Positions 37,632-53,084 of a DNA stretch of 64,000 bases are shown here, piece by piece. The stretch covers positions 23,913,912 to 23,977,911 of the forward strand of contig CM055093.1 of assembly GCA_029204225.1 (NCBI GenBank). The letters are read 5' to 3'. Within the stretch, counting starts at the first letter, position 1. The number at the start of each line of letters is the position of its first letter. Below the pieces are notes generated by a model. That model ran no database searches. It saw only the letters and a program-made list of their open reading frames with translations, and was not told where the DNA came from. This stretch comes from Diphasiastrum complanatum (Eukaryota > Streptophyta > Lycopodiopsida > Lycopodiales > Lycopodiaceae). Position numbers and translations under genes: made by a program.

Positions 37632-38240
37632 CTAGAAATCATCATCGTCCGTACATCCCTTCCATCGAACCAGATGCTCGGTACGATTTCTCAATCGTCT
37701 AGTTCTTGTATCCAAGATCTTTTCGGGTTCAAGACCAGATACACCCGATGATTTATGCAACAGGTCGAACTGATCTCCAAATCCAAGATGCTCTCCTTCA
37801 CGTAGACTCTTTTTGAGACGACTTATGTGAAATACGGGATGCACTTGCGATCCATCCAGGAGTTCCAATTGGTAAGCTAAGGATCCGATCTTTTTTCAAG
37901 ATCTTAAACGGTCCTCTATATCTAGGGGACAACTTATAATGCTTGCCGGTACGCATTACACTTGAATCCTTCGGGATTCTCAAATATACCCAGTCTTCCA
38001 CTTGGAAGTCTCTCGGTGATCTTTTCAGATTTGCATAATGCATGTCCCTATCCTGGGCACTCTGGACATTTTCACGTGCAATCCGTAGCATTTCCTGCAT
38101 ATCGTGTAGGAAATCCGCTACTTTCTGAAACTTGATCATCCGAGTCTCAACCCCGATGGGTGACCTAGGCTTAAAACTATACGTAAGCACGCACGAGCCA
38201 TAGCCGGTAGCCAAATGCTTACTATAACCCAATCTCCATC
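37632..38240 (-). pseudogene. gypsy integrase C-terminus and chromodomain-like end
   Basis: Minus strand. One frame gives SKHLATGYGSC...YSFKPRSPIG, followed by a helix-rich stretch and KLSPRYRGPFKILKK, the standard gypsy integrase C-terminal module. After a frameshift near 37870 a second frame gives HPVFHISRLKKSLREG and EHLVRWKG, the linker and chromodomain-like end. The catalytic core is missing. Confidence 0.88.
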
Positions 38241-42101
<3,861 letters not shown>

Positions 42102-42119
42102 TGGCGGTTGAGAGGAGGG

Positions 42120-42560
42120 ATGGGGGCCCATCCCTCCACCTTTCTTTCTCCTACATGATGCAGATCCAAGGCAGCATTCGGGCGCAATGGAGGGCGCGAA
42201 TTGGAGCGGATTTGGAGACAAATTTTTGCTTCATTTCTTGCTTCCTGCAAACACAGCAGAAGATGAAGGTGGTATCTTCAAGAGAGATAGTCAAGCAAGA
42301 AATGAAGCAAAAAGTCAGTTCGCGCCCTCCATTGCGCCTGAATGCTGCCTTGGATCTGCATCATGTAGGGGAAAGAAAGGTGGACGGATGGGGGCGCGCC
42401 ATCCCTCACCTTTCTTTCCCCTACATGATGCAGATCCAAGGCAACATTCGGGCACAGTGGAGGGCGCGAACTGGAGCGGATTTGGAGACAACTTTTTGCT
42501 TCATTTCTTGCTTAACTATCTTTCTTGAAGATACCACCTTCATCTTCTGTTGTGTTTGTA
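42120..42560. repeat. alternating direct/inverted repeat block
   Basis: A roughly 115-bp unit (CATGATGCAGATCC, ATTCGGGC, GGAGGGCGCGAA, TTTTTGCTTCATTTCTTGCTT) occurs three times in the order forward (about 42135-42245), reverse (42290-42395), forward (42400-42512). A 45-bp spacer (AGAAGATGAAGGTGGTATC type) occurs forward at 42250-42290 and reverse at 42512-42555. From 42250 to 42560 the block is therefore one near-perfect palindrome of about 150-bp arms. Confidence 0.8.
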
Positions 42561-43221
42561 GGTTACAGGTGATAATAGGGCGCATTTACATCATCAGCAA
42601 CTCCCTAAAGTCTGAGCTCTACGCTGTTCTCTTTAGAAAACAGAAGTTCAGAATACATAAACCAAGTTTTTATGCAAAATCACATTCTACTGCTGTTTTT
42701 GTAGTAATAAATGCTTTAGGGTGTTGTTGCTGCTTAATCTTCCATTTGTATTAACAAATGCATAAGCGATAATTTTTTACAGATTTGCAAACACTAGATT
42801 ACAACATGGTTGGAAAACAGTGTAGGTGCTGTCATAAAAAGCAAAAGACAGCCAACAAAACCACCTAAATCACTGCTTAAAGAACAAAAAGCTATAAAAA
42901 CCAGCATTCGCTCTAATTGATCGTGTTGCTAACGAAAAAGTGTCCCTAATGAAGTAACCGGCAACACAAATGAATTGAAAATCGAAAATATACTTCCTGA
43001 AAACCAATATGAAGTGTCTGAACATCGAACCGATTGTATACCTGGTAGTGCACTTACCACACAACCGATTACACTTGAAACAAGAAAATCTACGGGAAGC
43101 ATAATCCACACTTTCACCACTTCGTTGCATACTCCATTGAATTCTTGAAAATGTGTCAAAAATTCCCACAATTCGAGATTTCTCTTGAACACAAATCAAT
43201 GGCAAAAACGTGCTCAAAATT

Positions 43222-43234
43222 GGCTCTGATACCA
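43222..43234 (-). other. primer binding site of nested gypsy
   Basis: The minus strand reads TGGTATCAGAGCC about 15 nt inside the right LTR. Confidence 0.75.
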
Positions 43235-43249
43235 ATATAAATTCCCCAA

Positions 43250-43723
43250 TCCAAGAATCCTATTCTAAGCATGCCAATCACAAGCAACACAAAGGAACCT
43301 GATGGTGGACAAACCAACCCAACCAAACCTAGATCGAACGGATCTAGCCCCCAAGCTATGGATCAATTAGAGACATGGAAAGAGGAGTCATACCAGCAGC
43401 ATGTAGCTACCAATTCCAAAATCAAGCATACACTAGTGAGAGCCCAACAAGTATACTTATACCCTCCAAGGCTCATGCACCACTAGTAGTGCATTGTGAC
43501 ACCTCACTGGACACCTCTGTAGCCAATCTGGGCCACGTCATCCAGTTCTCCAATGACTCACTGAAAGACCCATACCAACTCATCCACCATGTGTTTAGGC
43601 CTACAACCATTAATTATGACCTTGTACACATAAGGGCCCCAATTCCCTTATAGTCACAATTAACTTATGGGTTGGTCTATCGGTCCCTAGCGTGGACACG
43701 CTACCCGAGACCAGTCATGGGCA
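43250..43723 (-). repeat. 5' LTR of nested gypsy
   Basis: 474 bp, starting TGCCCATGACTGG on the minus strand. It matches 37082-37550. Confidence 0.8.
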
Positions 43724-44200
43724 CTCAAAAGGGTAATGAAATACATTCAAGCGACAAGGAATCAAGTTCTTTGTTATTCTGGTACTGCTACAACATTATG
43801 CTTATTCAACTATTCTGATTTGGATTGGAAAGGAGATTTAGAGACCAGGAAGTCTACTTCCTGATACTGTTTCTACCTATCATCTGCACCAGTTTCTTGG
43901 AACATCAGAAAACAGAAGCCGATTTCACTATCTTCGACCAAAGCCAAATACGTAGCAGCAACACAAGCGACTAAGGAAGCTATCTCGCTGAAGCTTCTTC
44001 TACAAGATCTGAACTTCAAACTGAACAATTTGCAACAACATCAGCTGCATACAACTTACTCTCAATCCTAGATTTCACGCTAGGATGAAACACATAGAAA
44101 TCCAATTTTATTTTGTTTGAGAGAAACTACATAGAGTTGATTTATTGTTCAACAAATATAATGGTAGCTGATATCTTTACCAAGGCTTTGTCCTCAATTT
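43724..44200 (+). pseudogene. copia RNase H remnant (outer element)
   Basis: The plus strand reads LKRVMKYIQATRNQVLCYSG, SDLDWKGDLETRKSTS, APVSWNIRKQKPISLSS and KAKYVAATQATKEAI, the copia RNase H block, with several stops. It continues the outer copia frame on the far side of the nested gypsy. Confidence 0.88.
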
Positions 44201-44256
44201 AAGAAGATTCTAAATTTAAAGATTATCTAAATGTTTGAATTTGAATTAAGGGGGAG

Positions 44257-45157
44257 TGTTAGAATTTTAAATCCACTTACAAACATTCGCTCCAGTTGCC
44301 ACTGTATTAGCTACTAGCTATTTCTTTCAAGTATCCACGATGGAGTCTTGGACCTGGTTATTTACTCAGAAATCTACCACAATTGAAGAACCTGCAAATT
44401 TACACACAAGTTCGAGACAAAGTCTGCGACACCATCGACAGTCGACACCTTCGACAAATCCTTTGACAGTCGATAGTCGACAGTGTCTCGACGCGACAAT
44501 CTCACGACTCGATACGTCAACAATCGAACCATCAACTCGATGTTCGAACCTAACGACAAACCAATGTCTCGAACTATTGTTACTGCTATTGGGACTTCAT
44601 GCCCACTTTACATCACGATTGGCCCAAGGCTGAAGTGTGATAGAGTAACTACATTTGTGTACAGATACATAATTAGATGCACATAATGTATAAGAAGATT
44701 CTTGCTATCATTAGCCTAGTACTATCGATCAGCTCTAATTAAGTTGTTCTTCTAGGCCTGTACATTGATAAGTAGATTTCTCTTTACAGCAATCTCATGT
44801 ACATTCGTGCATCTTAATGATACTATGTGTTCTTCAAATCGGTGTATAATTTGTGCATGTTTTATTGTTGTTTCTACTTTCATATTTGTGAATCACATAC
44901 TCATTAATCTCCTCTTGTATCATATCAAATGAGTCGAAGAGCAGAATCACAACTGTCCTTGACGCTTTCGAATTTTGTATCTATGATTGTCTTCGACACC
45001 TACCGACTCATCGATTAATCGATTGGATCTGTCATGATAGATGATCTAACACGGTGCTCTTTATTCACTAAGTCTTCCGCAACGCTAACCGATAGCTCGA
45101 CTTTGTCTCTTGACACTTCAAACTGTTAGCCCATCCCACACTCACATTTATCCAACA
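44257..45157 (+). repeat. 3' LTR of outer copia
   Basis: About 901 bp, TGTTAGAATT...ATCCAACA, directly after the polypurine tract AAGGGGGAG. Confidence 0.82.
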
Positions 45158-45195
45158 TGTCACTCCCTCGTTGACAGGCTTTTGAGAGGCCATGG

Positions 45196-48170
45196 CACTA
45201 CTACAAAAAATGTGTATAGCGACGAAAGTTTGCGACGTTTATTTAGTAAAAATTAAATGTCGCTTAGCGATTTTTATGGCGCCAATTTTTTTTTTTTAAT
45301 CTCCACAAATGCGATATCTGAATCGGCGCCGTGCGACACAACATATTCGACGCTTTGCGATACCTTTTTAGCGACATTCAGCCGACGTTTCTCTGACGTC
45401 CAACGATGCTTTATTCTGAACATCGTCGCGCGATGTTGTGTAAACTTGTCAAATAAATGAGTCCCGAAACCAATTATTGAAAAGTGACGTTTACTAATCG
45501 TCACTACACGACGAAAGAAATGAGCAACATTACAGCGACGACTAAGCATCTCCATGACTTACGCGTCATCGGACGACGCTGTAATAAAACCCGAGAGATG
45601 GTTTTTGGACAACAACGGTTTGGAGACGGATATTGAATGTCGCTAGGCGACAGACAAACTGAGCGACATTGCAGAGCAACGACTAAGCATCTCCATAAAT
45701 CTAGCGTCGTCGTGCGACGTTGTAATAACATTGCAGACTATAACCCAAGAGATGGTTTTGGGACAGCGATGATATGATTTTTGGTGACGAATAGTGAACG
45801 TCGTTGGGCGATGAATAATTTTAATACCACGGAACGTCGCGGGGCTACACATGATGCAAATATGGAGCGGTGGAGTTAGTAAAAAAATCTAAGAATTGGT
45901 AAAATAATCTTAATAAACGTTGCAAAATTCTTGACAAATGTCGCTACTGCTCATTATTCGTCGCTAGTTTTTTTAAGTCAACTATACGTCGCTTGGCGAC
46001 GTTTACAAGGACGGATATCTGTCACTGGGGGCGCAGTCGATTTGAAATTCCCTTTCCACCTTTTGGCGTTTTGGCAACTCATTTTCTCTCATTCCTCTCA
46101 TTTCTTGTTTGCTATTGCTCTCTTTTCATGCTCCTTGCTTGCTATTATGTCATAGTGATCTTATTGCCTTCTAGTTATCTTATTACTTGTTAACATCATA
46201 TTGCTTTCTAATATAGTTGCAATCTATAGTTTCTTTTTGAATCGTGCTTTAGTTACTTAGTTTAGCTTTCTTGGAGTTCAGTTTAGTTTAGTTTTTCATA
46301 CAGTTTTTGTTTGTAGTTTTAGTTTCAATATGTTTTTTATGTGGTTAGTTATTGTCCCACTGGTCTTGATGGCCAGTGGAAGTGGCGGATGACGCAGTCG
46401 ACGTGACCGGTTGTCTAGCTCTTCCGGGGGGCACACTTCTGAGGCTGTGCCCACCTCTAGGATATTTGGTCATGAGACGAGCTCATGAATTGACCAAGTT
46501 ATACATTAGCGATCCTGTCAAAGATTGGTGCGTACAACCACGTGCATAAAATGATCGTATCTTAGCGGCATTGCATAGGGAATTTCCCTGTGACACTCCA
46601 TTTAGTGATAAATGGATGTAGACAAAACTTGGCAAGCACATGCGGCACTATCGTGACAAGCTCCGCCAACAATATCGAAGGCTAGGTAGACTAGGCAAGC
46701 CAAGCTCGTGTAGCAAAAGTACTTGGACTTTGCTCATGAGTGATTATAGGAAAAACCCCCCCCATAAATATGACAAGCTTAAGGAAGCCGCAAGAGTAAG
46801 ACTGAGCATGAATAGTATCAGTCATCTTGGCTCCGGGGGGGAACATCATTTTGTAGATTATTTTGTGAGTGATTTTTAACCCTAAATTTCATTGTGAAGT
46901 TCTATTCATAGCTTAAGTTAAATAAGTTATATTCATAGCTTAATTGCTAACAAGTTTTTTTGATGTGTCTATAGAATACGATCTATGGCAGAGAGCTAAC
47001 TGACGAAGAATATAAACTCTACTACAATCATAATTTCGAGAACATGCGTAGGGAATTGGAAAGTAGAGGCATATTTCCAATAGATCAGGTAAACCCTAAT
47101 TTTTGACTTTTAGTTGAAACTACTCGATAGTTAAAATAGGATTGCATTGCATTCAACTTTCACAAAGTACCTCATGTGTAGTTAAAATAGGATTGCATTG
47201 CATTCAAATTTCACAAAGTATCTGTGATTGCGTGTGCAGATTGATCAACCGCAAGAGGAGAAAATTGATCAAGAACTTGCGCAGGAAGAGGGGACGGCAA
47301 CAGCGGCAGCAGGGACTGGCGGCAGCGGCGGGGGTGATGACGACGAGGAAGAAGGCATTCGCAGAGGCGATGTCTTCTTCTCAGATGAAAACTGAAGCTG
47401 CACATGTAAAATGTAAATATTCTTTTGTAAATAGAATACATATACATGCACATTATGATTTAGAATACGTAGCACAAAAACGTGAGCAATTTTGATCAAT
47501 GTTAGTGCTCACCTCGAAAATAGCAAAAGAATCCTCTCAAAAACGAGAGAAGTAACGCATGATGTACTCTTGACCCAAAAAAATGGGGCCTCGTGGGTTG
47601 TGTGGGCAACATTACCCCCCTAAAAAAAGATAGCGACGTTTGTGCGACGCTAAAGTATGCGTCGCACAAATGTCGCTAAAGTTTTTTTTTTGTAAATCCC
47701 AACAAACGTCGTGGGGCGACGTACGAGTGTCTCCCGGTGACACTGTATATTCTGCATAAAAAGCAAACCAAAGAGTGTTTGCGACATTCTTACGACGTTT
47801 GTAACCGTCGCTGCACGACGATCCCCTTTGTTTCAAATTTTGTGCTCGAATATGATTCGACATTATAGCGACACTTAACCGTCGCTTAATCGTCGTCGAG
47901 AGACACTCGCTTATAATTTCAATTGGCCGTCACGCAGCGACGATTCGTAACAATAATCGCATGGCGACATATTTAGAGACGCGCAACAACGGATTATGTG
48001 TCGTCAAAAGACGTTCAATTTTGTCATTTTCATCGTTAATATGTCGCGAGGCGCAGTCCAATAGCGACACTTAAAAAAGAAGATAACGACGTTTATAGGG
48101 ACATTTGTGCAAGTCGTATCCATCGTTAATATATGCATAAACGTCGTTATGTGTCATTGGTGTGGTAGTG
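45196..48170 (+). mobile_element. CACTA (En/Spm-type) transposon
   Basis: The left end is CACTACTACAAAAAA and the right end inverted is CACTACCACACCAAT. The 3-bp duplication TGG lies at 45193-45195 and 48171-48173. Both subterminal regions (to about 46010 and from about 47630) are dense in GCGACG/CGTCGC motifs in both orientations, the typical binding-site arrays of CACTA elements. At 2975 bp it is too short for the transposase and is non-autonomous. Confidence 0.92.
46472..47395 (+). pseudogene. En/Spm (Ptta-type) plant transposase-associated gene
   Basis: Exon 1 (46472 to about 46869) contains KHMRHYRDKLRQQYRR, then a spaced Trp-containing stretch and the conserved SISHLGSGGEHHF block. These are typical of the Plant_transposase (Ptta/En/Spm) family, DNA-binding proteins like TnpA. 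Exons 46975-47088 (IYGRELTDEEYKLYY...) and 47240-47395 (QPQEEKIDQELAQEE, Gly-rich, acidic end) follow with good GT-AG sites. Two in-frame stops (near 46547 and 46619) disrupt exon 1. Family is reasonably clear, the start is uncertain. Confidence 0.7.
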
Positions 48171-48173
48171 TGG

Positions 48174-50820
48174 AACACCGTGCTGCCAACATTAAGAACT
48201 TTCACTTAGTTGGATCCACCATATCCAAGGTGTATAGGAGCTCGCGGAGCAGGAGAGAAAAGGAGGTGCGGACGTGCGGACAACCTCACGCGCTACCAAA
48301 GAAGGTGGGTTAGCTGATCGAAGGGCATTGTGCTTGGAAGGTTCACTGCCCAAACTTGTGAATCACCATTGGATAGAATCTCTCCTAGATCTACGATCTG
48401 GATCGGATGAGCAAGGGCCCTTAGATTGTCATCTACGGTTCAGATAAGACTAAACGGGCTCAAAGTCAATTGAAGGGCCATTTGGTCTTTTAGATCCCGA
48501 GGAAAGAGGCTAAAAGGGAATGGCACTACGGTTGATCAACTCTTGTGCCATACGAGGATAGCAAGACATCCTAATGTCCCATCTTGCTAAACCATGCTCC
48601 CCGATCGATGCGGGTTCCAAGCCCACATTGGTACAATCATAGGGAGAGTGAATTTGTTACGTACCCTCCTTTGACGACGGATTTCGTTTAAGGATGTCAA
48701 GAATGTCTCTAGAGCGCTTGGCAACTAACAATAAAATCCTCGTTGTATGGATCTACTCTGGTTCGGATGGTGGTATCTATAAGCACTATCTTAACGGTGT
48801 CCTATCTGGTCAAGTGAGTCGTTGTGGGCGAGATCGTCTTGGACTAGGTGTGAACACCATTCCCTATTCATCAAAACTCGTGATACTTTGATTAACCCCT
48901 ATATCAGTTGTCGTCAGATTAGGCCTAATAGTAAGGGCATGGCCATACTAATAGGAGTGTCAAAGAGGTACCGAACATCACCATTATGGGGTTTATCAAG
49001 TGTCTGGCCGCTAGATATTTACCTATATAGTTATCCCAAATCTAAGGTCCTCAAACTTTATGGTCATAAGTTTGGGTCATATCCTTATGCATAGGGGTAT
49101 GTCCTTAATTGTATCAAGTCATGGGCTTCAATTTTAAAGAATGTGCCCTTTATGTTCCTAGGATATCAAATCACCTAGGTCAGCACTTAATCTGAAGTGC
49201 TGGGTACTTGGTTATGGCTAACAAATCATAGGGGCTGTACTTATTTGGTTGTGGGACACATACTCATGTTGGACATAACGACTTTGTCTCTAACTTAATG
49301 GCTAGCCTTTGGTGTGTTAAGGTTACGTTCCTTAGTTGTAACAAATCCCCTAAAGGATAAAGGTCACCCTTTTCAGGTTATAAGGACATGCCCTTTACAA
49401 AACCAAACCCTTTAGGTTTTAAGGGTATACCCACAAATTTTGGGAGGTGCTCATCACAGAAACGGGTTCATGGTTCGCATGTCTTCATTGAAAATTAAGA
49501 TTTTAAAGTACCTCAGTGCATATCAAATACTACTTTGTAATACCCACCACCACATAAAAGTGCACTATTTAGGTGGAAGGCCTGGGTTCCACGGTGCCCG
49601 TGAATCAGACGAGGGGTCCGTATCTTCCAATGAGGGTCCCGCACAACATGAACTAGGTGTTTTGCAAGGGGGTGGGTTGATTTCTTAGTTTGATGGGGAT
49701 TTTCCAACCATCTCAGATGTTACAGTATCACTCTATCTTCCAAGGAATTGACACTAATGCAGCTTTGATTGGTGGTGCTTATGAGCAATGAAAAAACTGA
49801 AATGTGACTCTCTTACACGCAACCTCATTCACAACGTCAACCACAAGTTAAGTAGGCTTTAATTTCCATGAAACCAATAATGACATGTAGCACCCTATTC
49901 TTGAATCAACATACGCTCAACACTTTCCAAATAGGGAAGAAAAACCACTAAATAATCACTATAACGTTTTCCGAAAAATCATCTCAAGTACAAAAAAACA
50001 CGAGGCTTACGCAATTTACCTCAGTGTGTATGAGAAAACCTGGCCTATTACCACCTTCACCAAGTCACGAATCCCTCTTGCCCTTTATCACTTGCTTCTC
50101 TCAAGAATAGCCCCACTCTTCATTACGTGTACTCACTTCCTTCTTGTGTAGGCTTCTTGAGATCTTAGCACACTTTGGCTTATGATGGTATTTTCTTGAG
50201 TTAATTAAGGGTGCAGCTCATAAGTAGGAATGGGTATTACAATATCGTTGGAGGCTCGGATGGGAAAATTTGGTGATCACCCAACTATTGTAAACCAACT
50301 CTAGGGGTTGAAAGCATGTGAAATTAACCCACAAAAAACAAAAGGTTTCCAGCCTTAGCAACACCCATAAACATGCAATTGCTGGTTCTATTCTGACCAA
50401 TCGATTTAAATTAGAAATGGAACCAGAGAGATACAAGGTCTGTGTCACGCACTTGAAAAGAAAAGAATCTGAGGTCACGTTGGACTCACTGTTGACAGAA
50501 AAACTACCTGGTGACTGACCTTCAACAACATGTTGGTAAATCAAAGCTCCACTGAATAAATTGGAGAGCAATTTTGCAGGTATGTGGGCTCTCCTCACAA
50601 AATCAAAAAGTGAAATAGAAACGAAAACAAGATATCAGATTTCAGAGAGCTAACTTCAGCAACGAAAGGTTGGCAAATCTACAAACTAGCAGTTGTAGAC
50701 AGTAGCACTGCAGCAGGTATTGGGAGAATGTAGAATGCATAATGACCAATAGCCACTGACCGTACTTGACAATTGGCTTGATTCAAACTTTCTCTTGAAT
50801 GTTTAATTCCTCCATCGTTA
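48174..50820. other. gene-poor stretch
   Basis: Less AT-rich than the middle of the window. Open frames are short and I recognise none, including a 126-codon minus-strand frame at 50218-50598. Confidence 0.45.
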
Positions 50821-50824
50821 GTAA

Positions 50825-51130
50825 GGACATCACATGCATTTGCATCTATAGCGCATCACATGCACTTGCATCTGCAATGCAGCTCCTTACTGTCACTAGC
50901 AAACTTTGGAGCACCAGCGATATCAGGATGGAAGTGGCTAATCACAGACAGTAGATGAGAATGTCAGCCCATAAACAATTGCAGTCGGCAGCATGCCAAT
51001 GGATAGGACTGAACGGTGCGGTTTCTGATTTGTTGTGCCCACTCCCATGCGCTTGTATCTATAGCGCAGCTCAACACACTGCCAGCAGCAACACGTTGGA
51101 GCACCAGCGGGATCAGGATGGAGGTAGCCA
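50825..51130. repeat. diverged tandem duplication
   Basis: A block around 50832-50945 (GCATCTATAGCGCA, TTGGAGCACCAGCG, ATCAGGATGGA) recurs at 51050-51130. In the first copy the initial part is doubled again. Confidence 0.6.
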
Positions 51131-53084
51131 CATACTTTCTCTTCACTTCCAACTCTACCACACAGTGCACACCTCTCACAAGAAAACTCCCTTCTTAGCA
51201 ACCATCACTCCTTTATGCACACATCCTACCCCCTTGTCTTGAGCCAATCGATTCATGGATGCTCGAAGGAGGCCAGTGAGTGTACTAAGGTACCGTTCCA
51301 AGCAAGTGGGACCTCAAGATGGTTGAGGGTAACTACATTAGAATTGGGTGCTATGCCCTTTCATTGGTAGTTTCCTTTTTTGAAAAGGATTGTTTAGTCA
51401 AAGACTTTAACTCATGATTGACCCCCCCTCCCAAAAAAAAAGTGTATTCAAGTTGATTTAACTGTAATAAGGTGCAGTGTTGACCAGTCACGTACTCTTT
51501 TCACATGGCCAAAACAGACCCATGCAGGTCCATGTCCCCACGTCCCATGGGGTGCATCCTTTTAACCAGATCAACTGCAGGGCCTATGGTCTACATCTTA
51601 AACAAAAAGCAACATTCATGTTTTCATCTACCAATTGTCCTAGGAACATGTAGTCATGGAAAAAATCATATCCATATCTCTACTTCAGTGTTGGTTCAAT
51701 ATCTTACCTTTGTCAACAACTAATACTACTTTCAATGCAAGGCTTCTCCTAATCTTCTTATATCACCTTGTATTTTTGTGTGACCACTTAATTGCACAAT
51801 CATCATTATGCGAAATATTTACAAAGCACACATACACACAAGCACACGCACGCACACCCACGCACACGCACGCACGCACACGCACATGCACACATATTCA
51901 TAAAGTACAAATATACCATTTTCAATTCATTGAGCACAATCCCAATATTCATTGCATTTTAATTTGTGAAGTGCACATACCTTGTACAACATGGCAATTG
52001 TCTACAATAGGTATCTTGCAAAAAATTAATCTTGCTACAACTTGCCAATACGGGTGAGTAGCCGCTTTTTTAAGTGACTTTTTTTATTGCTTTTGATAGA
52101 TTCTGTTGGGAGACATAACTTTCTCGATTACATAATTTTTCAAATAACTCTCTGTTTCGTAATTTTCTCAGTGTGTAAAATTTGCTTTACGCAATGAAAC
52201 ATTCCCACCCTCGGTCCTTGCCTAGTGTAACACATTTGGACCCTAGGGTGAAGCCTCCAATCCCCATGTCTTTGCCTTAAGGAGGGATTGCGGTCGGGAA
52301 TTTTCCTCTACACTGGAATTTTCCTCTACACAAGCTCGATCAATGGAAGTTAAAGGATAAGATAAAATTAACAAATAACTTTGCACCAAAGCCACACATA
52401 CAATAATTGGAGCTTGCCATACGTTTACTCAAAGTCTCTGTGTCTAAATTACAAACCCAGACAAGTTTGACACATTTTGTATCCTTTAATGTACTTTAAG
52501 CATCATAGATTACCATCAAAATGCAATCAAATATGAGAAAACAAGCTTAAATCTTGGAAAATGTATCTTGTATCGACTATTTCCACTGGGGTTCAACGGT
52601 GGCTCATTCATTGCACTTCAGCTTTGTCATGGATTTACAATCAAGTTGTTTGTGTACCTTCTTGCTAGATATGAGACAATAATATCCAAAGTAGAGCTAG
52701 AATTCAACCACCACCTAAAAACATCTCAGATTTGAAAGAGCATTTTGTAAATCGTACTTCAAGAAATGTTTTACAGCCGTTGCTCAAAACCAAATTTTAA
52801 AAGTAGCTGGGTAAAACCTTCCACTTTATTATAGTGTTGATAAAAGCACAAGCCAACTCAATGCTGGACATTACCTCAACGTGCCTATTGCATAATACTG
52901 ATGCTGAAAAAAGCCGTAAAGCTACTTGTGCTTGTGCAATTGAGCAGCTAGACTTGTCAATTTTTATTCGGTCTACAAAAAGAATTATCAGCTATTCTAG
53001 CATAGCATACCCGCTTTGTGTTTTGAAGAACACAGCTCTTCTTGGGATTCACTCACTGGCTAATGTCACAGACAAAAAATTCAA
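51131..53084. other. gene-free stretch 3' of the DUF506 gene
   Basis: Includes an interrupted (AC)n microsatellite at about 51825-51895. No other structure noted. Confidence 0.5.

Noticed and set aside
45504-45852. Minus-strand frames in the CACTA left end
   Set aside because: Translations of the GCGACG subterminal repeats, not a gene.
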